Shown piece by piece: positions 52,301 through 64,000 of a DNA stretch of 64,000 nt. The translations under genes and the position numbers were made by a program. The stretch comes from Certhia americana. Its lineage: Eukaryota; Chordata; Aves; Passeriformes; Certhiidae. The stretch covers positions 114,390,380-114,454,379 of the forward strand of contig CM031858.1 of NCBI GenBank assembly GCA_018697195.1, in the 5' to 3' direction. Each line of letters starts with the position of its first letter. Position 1 is the stretch's first letter. Under the pieces are notes generated by a model, which was given only the letters and a program-made list of their open reading frames with translations, did no database searches and was not told the DNA's origin.

Positions 52301-53742
52301 GCCAGATTCCCCTTTTGTGGCTGATGCTACCAAAGTAGCTGGACTTAGAGCAGTGCCAGGTGGACACACCTCTCTCATTCCACTGGCAAATGAAGATATG
52401 AGTCAGAACAGCCAGTAGATGTCAGTAAACACAAATCTGAATGAAAGAAGTCTGAAAATACTCTGCCTTTTGGAGAGTTTGGCTATTCAATATTGAAGAG
52501 TGACTTACATGGATGGTAAAAGACCATCGAGTGTCTCACAAAGGACTTGATTATCACATTTCTTGTAATACTTCTTATTGAAAGTGTATATGACAAGAAT
52601 TTTTTATTTTCTCTTTTAACCAAGTTTTCAAGGGTAGAGGGAAGACTATTAAAAGGGAAGAATATGTGTGCTGGCAAATTCAATGTAGCAGGTGGGCAAG
52701 AGTACTTTCTGGACCCTTCCAAATGTCACATATTGTATGCTATGTAGGCAGCTCAGGATACAGTATGATTTTATGATACCAGTGCTTGACTTCAATGACT
52801 GGGAATAGAGAAGGGAGCTGCAGTAGTAACTCCCAGGAGCTTATCCCTGCCCAAGTCTGCACTTCTTTGTTCAGTCCTGACCTTCCCTCTACAAAAAGAA
52901 GAACACTGAGAGAATGAACCATTTTAACCTACGTCACTTCAAGGACTGATAGGAGTTATAGGAATATTTGACTCTTAAATTGTTTCTTTTCACACTGAGC
53001 ACTGACAGAGTTTAAGACCAGTTTTAATACTGGCGCCATTCAAAACTGTGTTCAGAGACTCCATTCTCTAATGCTATTCCAGTTTCAGAGAGTGAACATC
53101 ATCAGCAGTTCTTCCACTGAGAAGAGCATTTTAATGACTCTGATTATGAGAAAAATACTTTTCAAAAGGTTTTAAAAAGCAGCTGAAGGATGCAGCATGG
53201 TAATGCATTTGTAGTACTTCCACCACACATTATTAATACACTAGGATAACTGTTGAATTAATTAATAATGGATTCAGGTCCTTCCCATGAGGAGAAAGGC
53301 AATGCACTCTTTTAAATGGACCCATCAGAGAAAGTAATGATGGAACCTGTCTTTTATATAGCACTTGTGTTTTGAGTAGGAACCATGCTGGGAGGAGTCA
53401 GTCCTGGAGGCCTTACTCTCTTCTGTGGATTCATTCAGTGGTCTCCACCTCAGTAAGAAAAAGATGATTTTCAGCCCCTTTTAACTGCGTAGTTTCAGCA
53501 CACTCAGCTTTGAAATGCCTCATGCTGGAAGAGGAAAATTGGATGTCTCCCATGTCTTTGTGTCATTCTAAACCTGAAGATGTTATCTTATAGACTGATC
53601 TCAGCTGAGTATAAAACATAGCTGTGGTTTAAGGTGTAATTTAACATACTCTGTCATTGGGAAGAGTGTATTAGGTTGGATTTTGGAGGCAGGTAGTTCT
53701 TCTTTAGAAAGGAATGAGGCTTTCTGGGTTTTGGTGGCATGT
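46373..53742. other. Unique non-coding DNA
   Basis: About 7.4 kb without a recognised gene. A short imperfect ACTTCATA tandem run lies at 47300-47332, and an ATATA-rich run at about 47512-47540. A weak resemblance to an old amniote repeat at 52290-52410 is in the findings. Frames are all under 90 codons and unremarkable. Confidence 0.6.
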
Positions 53743-53856
53743 GATCACAGAATCACAGAATAAGCTGAGTTGAAAGGACCCACAAGGATCATCAATTCGA
53801 GCTCTCAGCCCTGCACAGCACCATCCCTGAGAGTCACACCATGTGCTTGAGAGTAT
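53743..53856 (-). mobile_element. CR1 LINE 3' end fragment
   Basis: The plus strand reads GATCACAGAATCACAGAATA, then GCTGAGTTGAAAGGACCC, ACAAGGATCATCAATTCGAG, CCCTGCACAGCACCATCCC and CACACCATGTGCTTGAGAG. This is the reverse complement of an avian CR1 3' terminus of the CTTGTGGGTCC subtype, so the element is on the minus strand. It is the same subtype as 19351-19457. Confidence 0.93.
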
Positions 53857-54167
53857 TTTTGGTATAGCACTGAATCAGATACTTTAACTTAGGAGAAAAA
53901 TAAGACATCAGCTACAACTCTGCACTGTGTGTTTCCTGGTAAATAAGCTCTGGGTACTTAATTCTTTAAATGTGTTAGGTTTTTGAATTAATTTGCTGAC
54001 ACATTTTGCCCTGTATTATGTACTGCATGTGAAACTTGTATGCTTAGATACTACATTTCTATGCTGGCTATTGAGTGGAGGGGCTATGGAGCAGTGGTGT
54101 GTGATTAAGGCTTCTGAACTAGGTTCTGTGAACTGTAGGGGGATTTCTCCTGTGATGTTAATAGAAG
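53857..54167. other. Unique non-coding DNA
   Basis: I see nothing in this short interval between a CR1 fragment and the CATC microsatellite. Confidence 0.6.
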
Positions 54168-54239
54168 CCATCCATCCATCCATCCAACCATCCATCCATC
54201 CATCCATCCATCCATCCATCCATCCATCCATCCATCCAT
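54168..54239. repeat. (CATC)n microsatellite
   Basis: About 18 tetranucleotide units of CCAT/CATC carry one interruption (CCAACCATCC at 54184-54193). The repeat is translated as Ile-His-Pro-Ser in one frame and Met-Asp-Gly-Trp on the other strand, which explains the repetitive frames at 53993-54244 and 54016-54231. Those frames are not genes. Confidence 0.97.
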
Positions 54240-57200
54240 GTTAAATTGCAATGGGAAATGCAAAGGAAACTCCATTTTTTCTTATTACTGTTGCTGCTTA
54301 AAACCTTTGAGAAGGTTATTTTAACTCTACATAAGATGTCCTTCAGTCACTCCAGGTAAAAGAAGAATAATTTTTTTTTATGCAACTCTTGAAGGACTTC
54401 ACTTCTGATGTATGCATCTTTTACCTCCATACGCTATCTCAGCTATCTATTTTTTTTTTTTTTTTCATACTGAAGCTAAATTAAAGCAAGTCAGAAGTAA
54501 TTTATTCAAAACACAACATTATTTAACTGCTTGCTTAAGGGTCATTGAAACAAACAGTAAAAAGCAAAAAAGCTTCAAATCACACCTTTGTTTTCGCATA
54601 AATCTTAATATTTTCTCCCAAGCTTTGGGAAATGCTGTTCAGCTCAGCTGCTTTCATGAACAACCCCCAAACTGCAGATATTGTGATTTTTCCTTTTCAG
54701 AACTCTCTCAGGCTTCTGGTGATAGCCCCATTCATCTTCATCACCAGTCTTTCATTTTTCTCTGCCTTCTTCCAAAAAGGAAGAAGAGAAAAAAAAAAAA
54801 AAGTATTTGCTTGAGTAGTTATAGTCAAGCAGCAATATTCTCCAGTTAATGGCTCCAGACACCATTCAATGAAAAGATTAACTGATTTTGTTCAGTTTTC
54901 TGATACCTTCATCTACACTAGCCTCTTGTGCTTTAAAACTATTGGACCACTTAAACTGAGGTGTCTATGATGTATTTTTTATGTTTAATATAAGTATTTA
55001 AATGATGCAAGTATTGTTGTTTTCCTTTCTTCTCATGGTATTTTTCTTCTCGCTGTGTCTCTTACTTGTTGATTTGATTTGATAGAATTCATGTGCCCTT
55101 TGCATATATTTCTGTTAACATATGTTTTCAAAGGATTGAACTGTATAAGCAAATGTCTATTTTTGCTCCATCAAGATTTAAGATGAGAGAAGATACTGGC
55201 CTTAGGTTTTTACATTAGTCATACTAGAATTGAAATGTGTATGTTGAGTTACATTCATGTGAAAGCAAAGACAATTCTTTTTCCTCTACTTCTAGATTTT
55301 AGTTCATCTTAAAAGGAAAAAAAAAAAGGTTAAAAAATTGTTACATTTGTGTACATGTATATGGGTTTTCTATTTACAATTATAATAATTTACATTATTA
55401 TTTTGCCTTTGACTTATAATTTTACAACAGTCTCGTAGGAAAAAAGTAAAAAAGGCCAGGAAGCCTCACAAACAATTTTGTAAGAAGAAATCAAATACAG
55501 ACTGCAAATTGAACTCACGCAAATGAACATGTGTCAGGTAGGATTGCGTTGGATCAACTGCTCTGCTCTGGGTGAGCTGCATGCAATGCAAATGTCTGCT
55601 TTGTTTCTGTATTACCCACTGCCAGTCAGATGGAAACGTGTCCTGTTGGGTGCCATTCGTCGGGAAGGTGGAATGAACGAACTTGGAACAAGGGTCATCC
55701 ATTAGAGCTGGCAAAGAGAGTGAGGAGTAGATAAGAGTCTGAAATGATTGAATGGTGTGTGATTACAACAGAAGTGGGGAAAAACATCCAAGATTACATT
55801 TCAGTCCAGGGAGGTCTGAAATAATGTTGCGGCATAAAGAACAAGTACAGTCGACTAAATGCAGTGAAAGTAACAGAGACTAAATTCACAAAAATGCTTT
55901 GAAATTATACACATAACTAAGACAGCAAACTAGCTAGTTCTGTTTGGAAAAATATGTGTAGCTGAAGATTTGAAAGTGGCAAGTCAAAGGTATGCCTATC
56001 AGTTTCTAAGTTTCCCTATAAATTACAGGCTTTTTTATTTCTATTCTTTTTTTTTCTTTTCCCTGAAAATTGATATTCTAATGGCAGCACTGCAAATGGA
56101 AAAAAAAAAATCTGCCTTTTGTTCAGGCATGAGGAAACTGAAATCACTTCAGTATTTCAGCAAAATGAAACCTTTCTTCAAACATGAGAACATATTGTAT
56201 ATATTTTGCAACTGTTACAAAGAAGTCAGCTTTAGATATTTTTCTTACAAATCTTCTGTTTTGACCGTTTTTCAGTTCAAAGAAGTACCTTTTCTTAGAT
56301 TTAAACTGTTTGTATTTTTATCACTTGTTGCTCAAGCTATTTTCCCATTGAGACAAAACAGTACACCAAAAAAGCAAGACAGTCTTGCTGCTAACAGAGA
56401 GGCATACTGAAAATTAATTTTGTTCTCATGGTATATTGCCCAAAGAGAAATAGAATCAAACTTCAGAAGTAATCAAATTTTTTTTAAAAGAAACAAGTTT
56501 AATATGTGAATGTAAGCTCCAGCCTCTTATTGAAGCACAGGAGGTCCTATTAGCCTTTTATTCTCTGTGGGGTGCTCTGTTAATGCAGCTAAGACTGGAA
56601 TGCAAGAAGTCAGCAGTGGAACAGGGCCCAGACAGGCTCCTCCCTTAGCAGGGGCAGCCATGGGAAGATGCAGCTAGAGAATGTACCTCAAGATCTTCAA
56701 CAGAAGCTGTGAAATGGTCTTGCCCTCTCCTGTGAGGCAGAGGTTAGCTTGCATAGCATACAATATTTGACTGAAGCCTGTTAAGGCTTTAACAGAAAGG
56801 GCACAGAAATTTATTTGAGACAATTTTCCCTGAATCCTGCCACCTTTCCTGGTGGGTTTGAGTTCTGCAGTTGGCAGTAATGTGCATAATGACACAATGA
56901 GCACCTGCCCGAGAATGAGGACCCTTCCTGAAGGTGGTGATACTCCACCATATGTTGAACCCTCTGTATAAGACATCTTATGGTTTACCTTCAACAGCCC
57001 AAACTATGTCTGAATACAGCACTTGTTTATGGGTCTCTCACTGCACATTCAGCACCTACATCTTCCTGAATGCTGGGGGTTAGTCCTAACCTCAGAAAAC
57101 CTTCCAGGAAACTGTTTATATAATTCTATCCTGGTGCTACATAATAGCATTTCAGAGCCCTATATTTACATATTTGTGTATATAATATGAAAAAAATATA

Positions 57201-57285
57201 GCTTGAATTGCAGTCATCTTAATGGGTACCCATAATCAAATTATTATATGTGCTTAATGTATCAATATTGCAGCAGACATAGATA
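54240..57285. other. Unique non-coding DNA
   Basis: No gene is recognised. Poly-T at 54450-54466, poly-A at 54789-54802 and 55318-55328, and T-rich sequence at about 56040-56060 are the simple tracts. Two frames of about 145 codons (54412-54849 and 55970-56410, plus) are rich in Phe, Lys and Ser encoded by A/T tracts and have no recognisable domain. The GC-richer patch 56560-57000 is unidentified. Confidence 0.6.
55480..55720. promoter_or_regulatory. Candidate conserved non-coding element
   Basis: The stretch keeps five CpGs in about 140 bases (between 55546 and 55681) in a CpG-poor context. It also has ATGCAATGCAAATG, an octamer-like site, at about 55582-55595. It is free of simple repeats while flanked by AT-rich tracts. 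Short frames on both strands here have no recognisable family. This pattern fits a conserved enhancer or an unrecognised old exon; neither can be shown from one genome. Confidence 0.22.
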
Positions 57286-57850
57286 ATTTAATAAAACACT
57301 GTCCTTATTTTCCTCATTAACAACTGTCTTTATAAGTGCAGTATTTATGGGTCCCTTTCTGTCCATAGTCTGTGTTGAAATAATATAAGTCTTCCAGTTT
57401 TTCCTCAAAACCTTGTATTTCCAAACACCGTATCTAACAATTTCTGCTGCTGTCTTCTGAATTCTCCCCAGTCTGCCTGTCACTGCCTTGTATGTTTTGG
57501 GAAACAACAGACATGGTATTCCAGCTGTGTCAGCACTAATTAAGCAAACCAGAAGATTTTATTCTGGTCATCATGCTCTTAGTCCCTATTTGTCTGTAAT
57601 CTGCTATTACTCCTGATCCCACTTCTGTCTACTAACTGTTACTCATTTGTTGATATACTTTGTATTTTTTGCCGAGCATGCTTGGATTACATATCTTGGA
57701 TCTCATTGGATTGAATTCAGGCTGTTCCTTGAAATTTCCAGTACCACTGAGTTTACATCCTTCCTCTGGAATATCTGCAATTATTGCCCCTTTTGTTCCA
57801 TCATCCATTGAAAAAGACTGATATGGGTTTCTGGTGAAACCACACAGATG
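57286..57850 (-). mobile_element. Ancient CR1-like LINE fragment
   Basis: The plus strand carries, in order, CTTCTGAATTCTCCCCAGT, GGTATTCCAGCTGTGTCAGC, ATCTCATTGGATTGAATTCA, CCATCATCCATTGAAAAAG and TTTCTGGTGAAACC. These recall old CR1-family blocks read in reverse complement: CTTCTGGACTCTCTCCAGT, ATACTCCAGCTGAGGCCT, CATTGGATTGAATTTCA, TCCATCATCCA and a GTGGGACC-like end. Divergence is heavy and boundaries are approximate. The order and spacing support a minus-strand ancient element, and the 81-codon minus frame at 57262-57507 is inside it. Confidence 0.55.
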
Positions 57851-60800
57851 TCTTTTTGGACAGCCATTTGATTTTGACCAAACCCTATTTTATGAGGCCT
57901 TTGGGAGAGTTTTTCAAGCAGAAAATGCCCCATTATGAGGATTTCATCTAGACCATGTTTTCTAAGTCTATGGGAGTGTAATGCTGCTTTCTTCATATTA
58001 TGGGTTGCTTTACATAAAGTTAACCTTAATGACCTACTTAAGCACGGAATTTATGTTCAGGAGATAGAGAATTCAGTTGTATTTTGGGGAGTTAGAAAAA
58101 AGTGCTTGGAGTGCTGCAGTACTAAACCACAAATTGAATGTTCTATTTAAATCTTTCTGCAACAAATCTGCTGTAACCCAGAACCAGGACATGCATATTC
58201 CAAATCTTGTTAGAGTATGATTCACTCAGAAAATTTAAAACTTTTGTGGTTTTTTTGGAAGTCAAGAGAGGCTTCAGTCATTTTAAATTTATTTAATTCT
58301 GTAAGTATTTTAGACACTCAGTGAAGCAAGTGCCAGGTTATGATTGTGGTGCAGGTTATACCAAAATAGAAAAAATGCTGAATGCTGAAATTCCCATAAA
58401 TCTATTTTCTTGAATGTATAGAAGACAGTGACACTTTTGGGAAACCAATGTTTTGAACAAAAAGTGAACTAAAAACATTTTAATTACATCTAAAAGTATG
58501 TGTGAATTTGACTTGTTTTGTTTTTACAAGGCAAGTGTCATTAATTCCAGTACAGCATTTTCAGTAAGTCCTTCAGTCAGTGAGATCTGTGTGGCACAAC
58601 AGAAGAGTTTTGATGTAATTTATAAGTCCAGCATACAGCTGACAAAACCACCAGGTAGACTAGCAAATTGGCTGGAATTTCTGGATTCAGATCTCTGGAT
58701 GAGGTAATGGTTTTTTGGCTTGACAGTCTATGCTGCAGAAGTGACATTTTTTGCTTTCAGTGTATGCAGAGCTGTAGCTTTAATATTTGCAGAATATTCT
58801 TACCTTTGTCTCTTAAAACTGTTCTTCAATGATTTTTTTTGTCAGGTCCTGATTCAATCAGTTTTACTGGAACTTGAAATGCAAATGTTTTGAGACTTTT
58901 GAGAAATATTTTTTATCAAAGGGCATGAAGGTGTATTCAGAAAGTTCATTCATGGCTACATGAATCATTCATGATTTTTATTCACTTATAATCTCCTATT
59001 TGTTTTGAAAGCTTGCTTCCAAATATTCTATTGTGTAGAAAATGCCCCACAGCTCAGCCCTTTTACAAGTAATACAGTCTTTTATAGGTCGCTTCTAATT
59101 TGGACACTTCACTGAACACAGCTGCCACAATTAGAGTCAAATTTGTGATTTTCTTCATTGTATAGTACCAGTGTGAATGATACATAAACACAGCTGGCCT
59201 GAATGCAGATTTCTTCACATGATGATGCCTATCAGCACCAGCAGTATTTCTGAGGCATTGACCCACAGAGGCCAAATTAAAAATCAAATTAAGCATCATA
59301 AATGCAACTTCATTACCATTCATGCTTTGAAAATTAGGAACTGATATGATTTATATAAGAAAACTGACTGAATGTCCCCAACTGAAGAAGTGCACAGGTC
59401 AAAAAAAGGTTTCCTCATACCCAAAGAAATTTAGGTATAAGCAGTCCCCAGCTCCTGCAGATGTAAGTAAAAGAGATGATACTGTAAAAAAGTCTGCTTC
59501 CCCGTGTGTGTGCTATTGAATAAAAATACCATTTTTTTACTAAAATGACATGAAAGTTCTATTAAATTTATTTTAAAGATGTTTATTTGTGCACGTGCCA
59601 GGCTCCACAGTGACCAGCAGAAATTGCTTATTCTGTGAACTTAGTGTCTACAGATTTGTCTACAGATAGTGTCTATAGATGGTCTTTCTAAAATTTCAGC
59701 GGGAGTGTGTTTAGAATAAAATTTTTTTGCCATCAAAAGTGGTGATAGGGGAAGAGACTACAAAGACAATCAAGAGCAAGAAAGATAACAGTGGAGCAGA
59801 AGGAGTCAAACTATGAGCACATTACTGAATTTCTTAGAGTAAGGGAGATGGAGTGAATTTGCACTGTGCAGTAACAGAGCTTGGCTTTTTTTTTTTTTTT
59901 TCCTGCAAAATGTCTTTTAATGTTCTATGAAATTTGAAAGTTTCTGAATGGCACAAGACAGCTCAGAAAGAGTTTCAGGCTCAAGACAGCTAAATTTTCC
60001 TTTGTGAACCTACATTCTATACCTGCCATATGTTCCATAGAATACTAGATAAATCTTTTAAACCAGAACTCCACAAATGAAGACTGATTGCATCTGTTCT
60101 TTTTTTCTGGGTGCTCAGCTGAATTCATTAACTCTTGGTTTATGCCCATTCAAGGTCAGTGGAAACATACCTGAATTTCCAGGCAGCTCCTCACGTGCCA
60201 AATAGGAGGAGTTACAACAGTATAGATATAGTCAGAGAAGTACTCAAAAAATAAATCAGTAAATATATGTGAATCATTTGAGTATCACAGTGAAGAGGAC
60301 TGCTGGAAAGGGAGTGAGGATTCTGACTCTTACTGGAGCAAGGATGGTCAGGAAGCAGTAAATATGGTAGCACAGGACCACATAACAACCCTGGAAGACA
60401 AAAGAGGAACTGAAGTTTGTCCAGCTGATTTTTGGCAGAGCACTCTTCCTTCCTCTTAACTGAACACAACAGTGGTCCTGAGGGAAAAAATAGTGCATGA
60501 ATGTGTAATTACAAGCCGGTATAATACTGTGTATATCCAAAGGGACTGGATTAATTTTGCACAGGCAACCTTTCTTCTGACATTGCCAAACTGAAATGCA
60601 TGATTAGGAAGGGGGAGCAGAAGAACTGCTCTTTTGGTAGTTCTCCTGTGTTTAAAAAAAGCACTCAATAACAGCCCTGAGGCATTTCTTTATATACAAT
60701 AACACCCTTGATTGTTTCAGTCCTGGAGTTTTAGGTTTGCAGCTAGGTTTTTACTGTTATTTTACTCGTGCTGTAACATTTGAGTTTAATGTAGCAATGT

Positions 60801-63800
60801 ATTAATTATTTTAACAACCTGAATTTCAGATGAAACAGGTATTTAGCAAGTGAGAAGCAATGTATGTAGGACAAATCAGAGCAATGCAACAATTTTCTTC
60901 ACAGTCTGGAGGACCAAGCAGAATAAAATTGCTTGCTTAATATTCAAATCTGCTATGAGATACTCTTAACAGTCCTTTCTTCAATAGCTCCTAGAGCTTG
61001 CTCAGAGACTCAGGATGCTCAGGAGTGGGAGGAAGCATTTATATTTCTCTTTGTTTTGAGGTACTCTGTGAGGTCACTGTGTGGAACAATGGGTATTTTC
61101 ATTAGGGGAGGCTGAATGTGAGGATTCTACACCAGAGCCTGTTTCTCTTGTGGCCTCTGTGCATCCGTGGCTCTGTACTCTGAGATCCTCCAGGGTTCTT
61201 TCCCATCAGTAATGTCAATCCAGGAAGACATGCAAGGTCACTTGATGACTGTGAACATCCAAGTGACTATGCCCAGGTTTTAATTTATATCAATGTCCTC
61301 CTGTGCTACCCCTGTGCTTAAAATTCCAGATGATCCACAACAGAGAGTGGCTTAGGTTTTGGTTTTGGTTTTTTTCACCTCCTGAATGGATCCTGTGAGC
61401 AGCACTGTTAGCCTTGTCCAGTATTCTCCCCAGCATATTCTGATAAACCACTGTGTCCAGTACAACTTCTAATTCTTTTACACCTATGCTTGAACTTTAG
61501 GTCAAATCTTTACAAGAAAATAAAAATGTTAATAAAAGCCCAGAGCACTTAATGCAATGACCTTGGTTTTGCAGAGTTGTTCCTCTAGGAGAGGAAGATT
61601 TTTTTTATTTTCAGTTCAGAATTAATTATGATGATTTTTCGATTTTTATCGATGCAATGTTTTTAAAAAGCAATTTAAGTCCCAGTTAAGGTATTTCTTT
61701 TACAGTCAAACTCATGATTAAGTGAGGGATTTTTAGCAGTCAATTTCAGTCACCAAATTTTTTTTTCTTTTTCAAGATACACACTGGAGCAGCTCCCACA
61801 AGGAGAGTTATAGAGTAAGTGTACAGCAATTGTAGCTCACACTGCTATTTACTTTTTCTTAATGAAGAAAAAAGTGTTGTGATAGGGATTTCTTCCCATT
61901 ATCTCATATTTATGACTTAGATTCCCCAGGATGAGAAAAACTTTCCTCAGATTACCAGAATGTCTGGCTGTTCAATATTCTTATCTTAATGTCCCTTGAT
62001 TTGGTCTAGCTGCTATAAGATCATATTAAGAGCAGTCTAGCCAGCAAGGAAAATGCCAGGTGGGGTTTGTAACATACTTCCATATACATTGCAGCCATTC
62101 TATCCCACAGAGAGATGAGTAGTATGTTCATATAGACTTTTTCCTTTATAAGGGGCTCTAAGGTCATGCAGTACAGTGTGAACTGCACTGGAATAGATAC
62201 CTTTGAAATGTCTTGTGAAGATGCTAAAATTATTAACATTTCAACAGAGGGGTGGAGAGGAGCTCTGTAGTATCAAATGTTCTGTGGTTTTCACTGTGCC
62301 CAGCCTTTGTCTAGATTTGCCAAAATCTGGTTTCTTTTGCATGCATTTATATTTGGTTCAGAGATTTTTATGAAAAGTAGCATGTAATATTCTGTTTAAA
62401 AAATCTGAATCTCCTATTTTAGAGAAATATTTTTTGTTCTTATCATCAGTGACATTTCAACATTTAAATTTATTAATGCTAACTTTGTAAGATAGGAAAG
62501 CTTTATTGTTTCCTCTTAGGGATAGCAATGAAAAACAAAATGACATGATGGCAGTCAGGCTTGAATACTGAAGTAGAACAGGCTGAGATATGTAGCAAGC
62601 CAAAGTTTTGACTTAAATCTGAATTCACATTACTAGTATAACATTGCCAAACAAGATCATATACTTAAATGATAAAAGCAAGTGTGACTACAGTCTCATC
62701 TACTTTGTGGTGCACTGACTATAAATGTATTTCAGGTGTTTGATGGCTGGAATAAAGAGAAGGGCTCCTTTCATGAATAAATGTTTGTCTTCCCAGGATA
62801 ATCTTTCCAGCATGCTTCTGAAAAACCACTTTCCCACGAGATTCTCCTGAAAACTAAGCCCTCTTCCTAATAGTCATAGCTTTCTCTTTCTATCCTTTGC
62901 ACTTCTTCTTGCTGGTTTTTTTGGGGGGGTGAGGCTGTGTTGGCTTTTTGCTTTTTGATGTTTTTTAACTACTTTTCATGAGCAGACCAATTGGCTTCAA
63001 AGTAAACCATGGCTGCGATTATAGTTTGGCTACATGTACAGAGGAACTATTGACATAAAATTTAGACTCAAAAGAATTTGGCTATTAAAATTGACTAGAA
63101 GTTGTGTTTATGATGTCTTTAACAAAAAGAAAAAGAAGAGGGAGATATTTTTTTTACATAAGACCCCATATTGACAAAATCTAATTATTGTGAGAATCTC
63201 TTTAGGGCTTTTTATTGTTTTTTGTTTGGTTGTTTTTTGGTTTTTTTCAGAAAAATTATGTTAAAATCCAGGAAAGACAAAGATGAAGATCATTTTCAGT
63301 TTCATTCTGATTAATAGGAGTTTGGCTTAAATCTAGAAATTTTGAGAGTCAATGCTGCTGCTGCCAAAAATTACAGCAATATTATTTTTTCTGTTTCACT
63401 ATGTACCCTTTCACTTCATGTTTATGATTTCAAACTTCTGCTTTTACACTTCCACCTGAATTATTTTGTATATTTGTATTATCCTCTGCTTTAATAAGTA
63501 CAAATTGAAAAGAACTGAAAAATGGTTCATTCTAAAGCAATTATGCCTAATTTACTATTATTTTGCAAAACAATGGTTCTTTGTTACCACTGACAGCAGT
63601 ATCTGCCATTGAGAACAGTAGTTAACAGGATCTGGGCATAAATCCCTCTCCTTATTGGGAGAGTTTCAACCTGTGTCCTTTGCCATCAGATGGAAACACA
63701 TTCACCACCAGCCTGCACAGGACACTGGGAAGAGCTTATCTTAGTCTCTCTTCTTGAAAATTGTTCCTTAATTTAACCTGATCTGCACTGAGGGGAAAGG

Positions 63801-64000
63801 AAGAGCCTAAGAACTGAATTCTTTTGATATCAATAGCAGAAATTGAAGAATGAACTGAGGTTATAGGTCCTTACCTGTTTCCCAGGTCTTGTCAATGTAA
63901 CCCTCTGTTCAGCAGGCAAAGCAAAACATCAGTTCTGTATTAGTATCATTCCTGTTTCTTTCACGGAGCGGACAGTAACAGTATTTTCCAATTATACTCA
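57851..64000. other. Unique non-coding DNA
   Basis: About 6.1 kb without a recognised gene, RNA or transposon. Simple tracts are poly-T at 59886-59901 and a T/G-rich run at 63206-63248. Frames are all under 90 codons. The overlapping minus frames at 60212-60540 have hydrophobic stretches but no recognisable family, and they overlap in different frames. Confidence 0.6.

Noticed and set aside
53993..54244. Frames with Ile-His-Pro-Ser and Met-Asp-Gly-Trp repeats
   Set aside because: They are translations of the (CATC)n microsatellite on either strand.
54412..54849. 145-codon plus frame
   Set aside because: It runs through poly-T and poly-A tracts, giving Phe and Lys runs, and has no family resemblance.
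55970..56410. 146-codon plus frame
   Set aside because: Composition is dominated by Phe, Lys and Ser from A/T-rich codons. No domain or splice evidence is visible.
1..64000. CRISPR arrays, tRNA or rRNA genes, bacterial operons
   Set aside because: No regularly spaced repeats, no tRNA-like A/B box pair with a foldable cloverleaf, and no rRNA signature were noticed. The window is vertebrate-like throughout.

Overview
The window looks like euchromatic bird DNA. Three signals support this. There are several short, 5'-truncated CR1 LINE 3' ends of the avian type, with the GGTTGGAAGGGACC block and ATTCTATG/ATTCTGTG-type tails. There is a decayed retroviral LTR at 35014-35531 whose landmarks match a common neoavian/galliform ERV LTR family. 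The background is AT-rich and CpG-poor with many poly-A/poly-T tracts, as in avian gene deserts or very long introns. I cannot name a species or chromosome.

No known protein-coding gene, rRNA, tRNA, CRISPR array or bacterial-style operon is recognisable. Almost all open frames are under 150 codons, lack a recognisable domain, and sit in AT-rich sequence where they are expected by chance. The window is best described as intergenic or intronic. One possible exception is a 72-codon frame at 23144-23362. It starts in a good Kozak context, encodes a convincing signal peptide, and runs at its 3' end into a CR1 fragment.

Layout: 1-10019 is unique AT-rich DNA with low-complexity tracts (AT at 511, T/G-rich at 4319-4420, poly-A at 6639). 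10020-10460 is an LTR-like block. 10461-19350 is unique, with a possible minus-strand exon at 12549-12630 and a CpG-retaining stretch near 18270-18480. 19351-23425 carries three CR1 3' ends and the secreted-peptide frame. 23426-32819 is unique, with a candidate regulatory island at 24590-25090 and an (AT)n tract at 28224. 32820-35531 holds the longest clear CR1 copy and the decayed ERV LTR. 35532-46124 is unique, with an AT-only tract at 37727 and a homeodomain-motif-rich stretch at 38320-38490. 46125-57850 has three more CR1 fragments (one probably very old), a (CATC)n microsatellite at 54168, and a CpG-retaining stretch at 55480-55720. 57851-64000 is unique.

I did not find a coherent undescribed biological system. 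The leads worth checking are the secreted-peptide frame, the possible membrane-segment exon, and three or four stretches that resemble conserved non-coding elements. All of these need comparative or transcript data.
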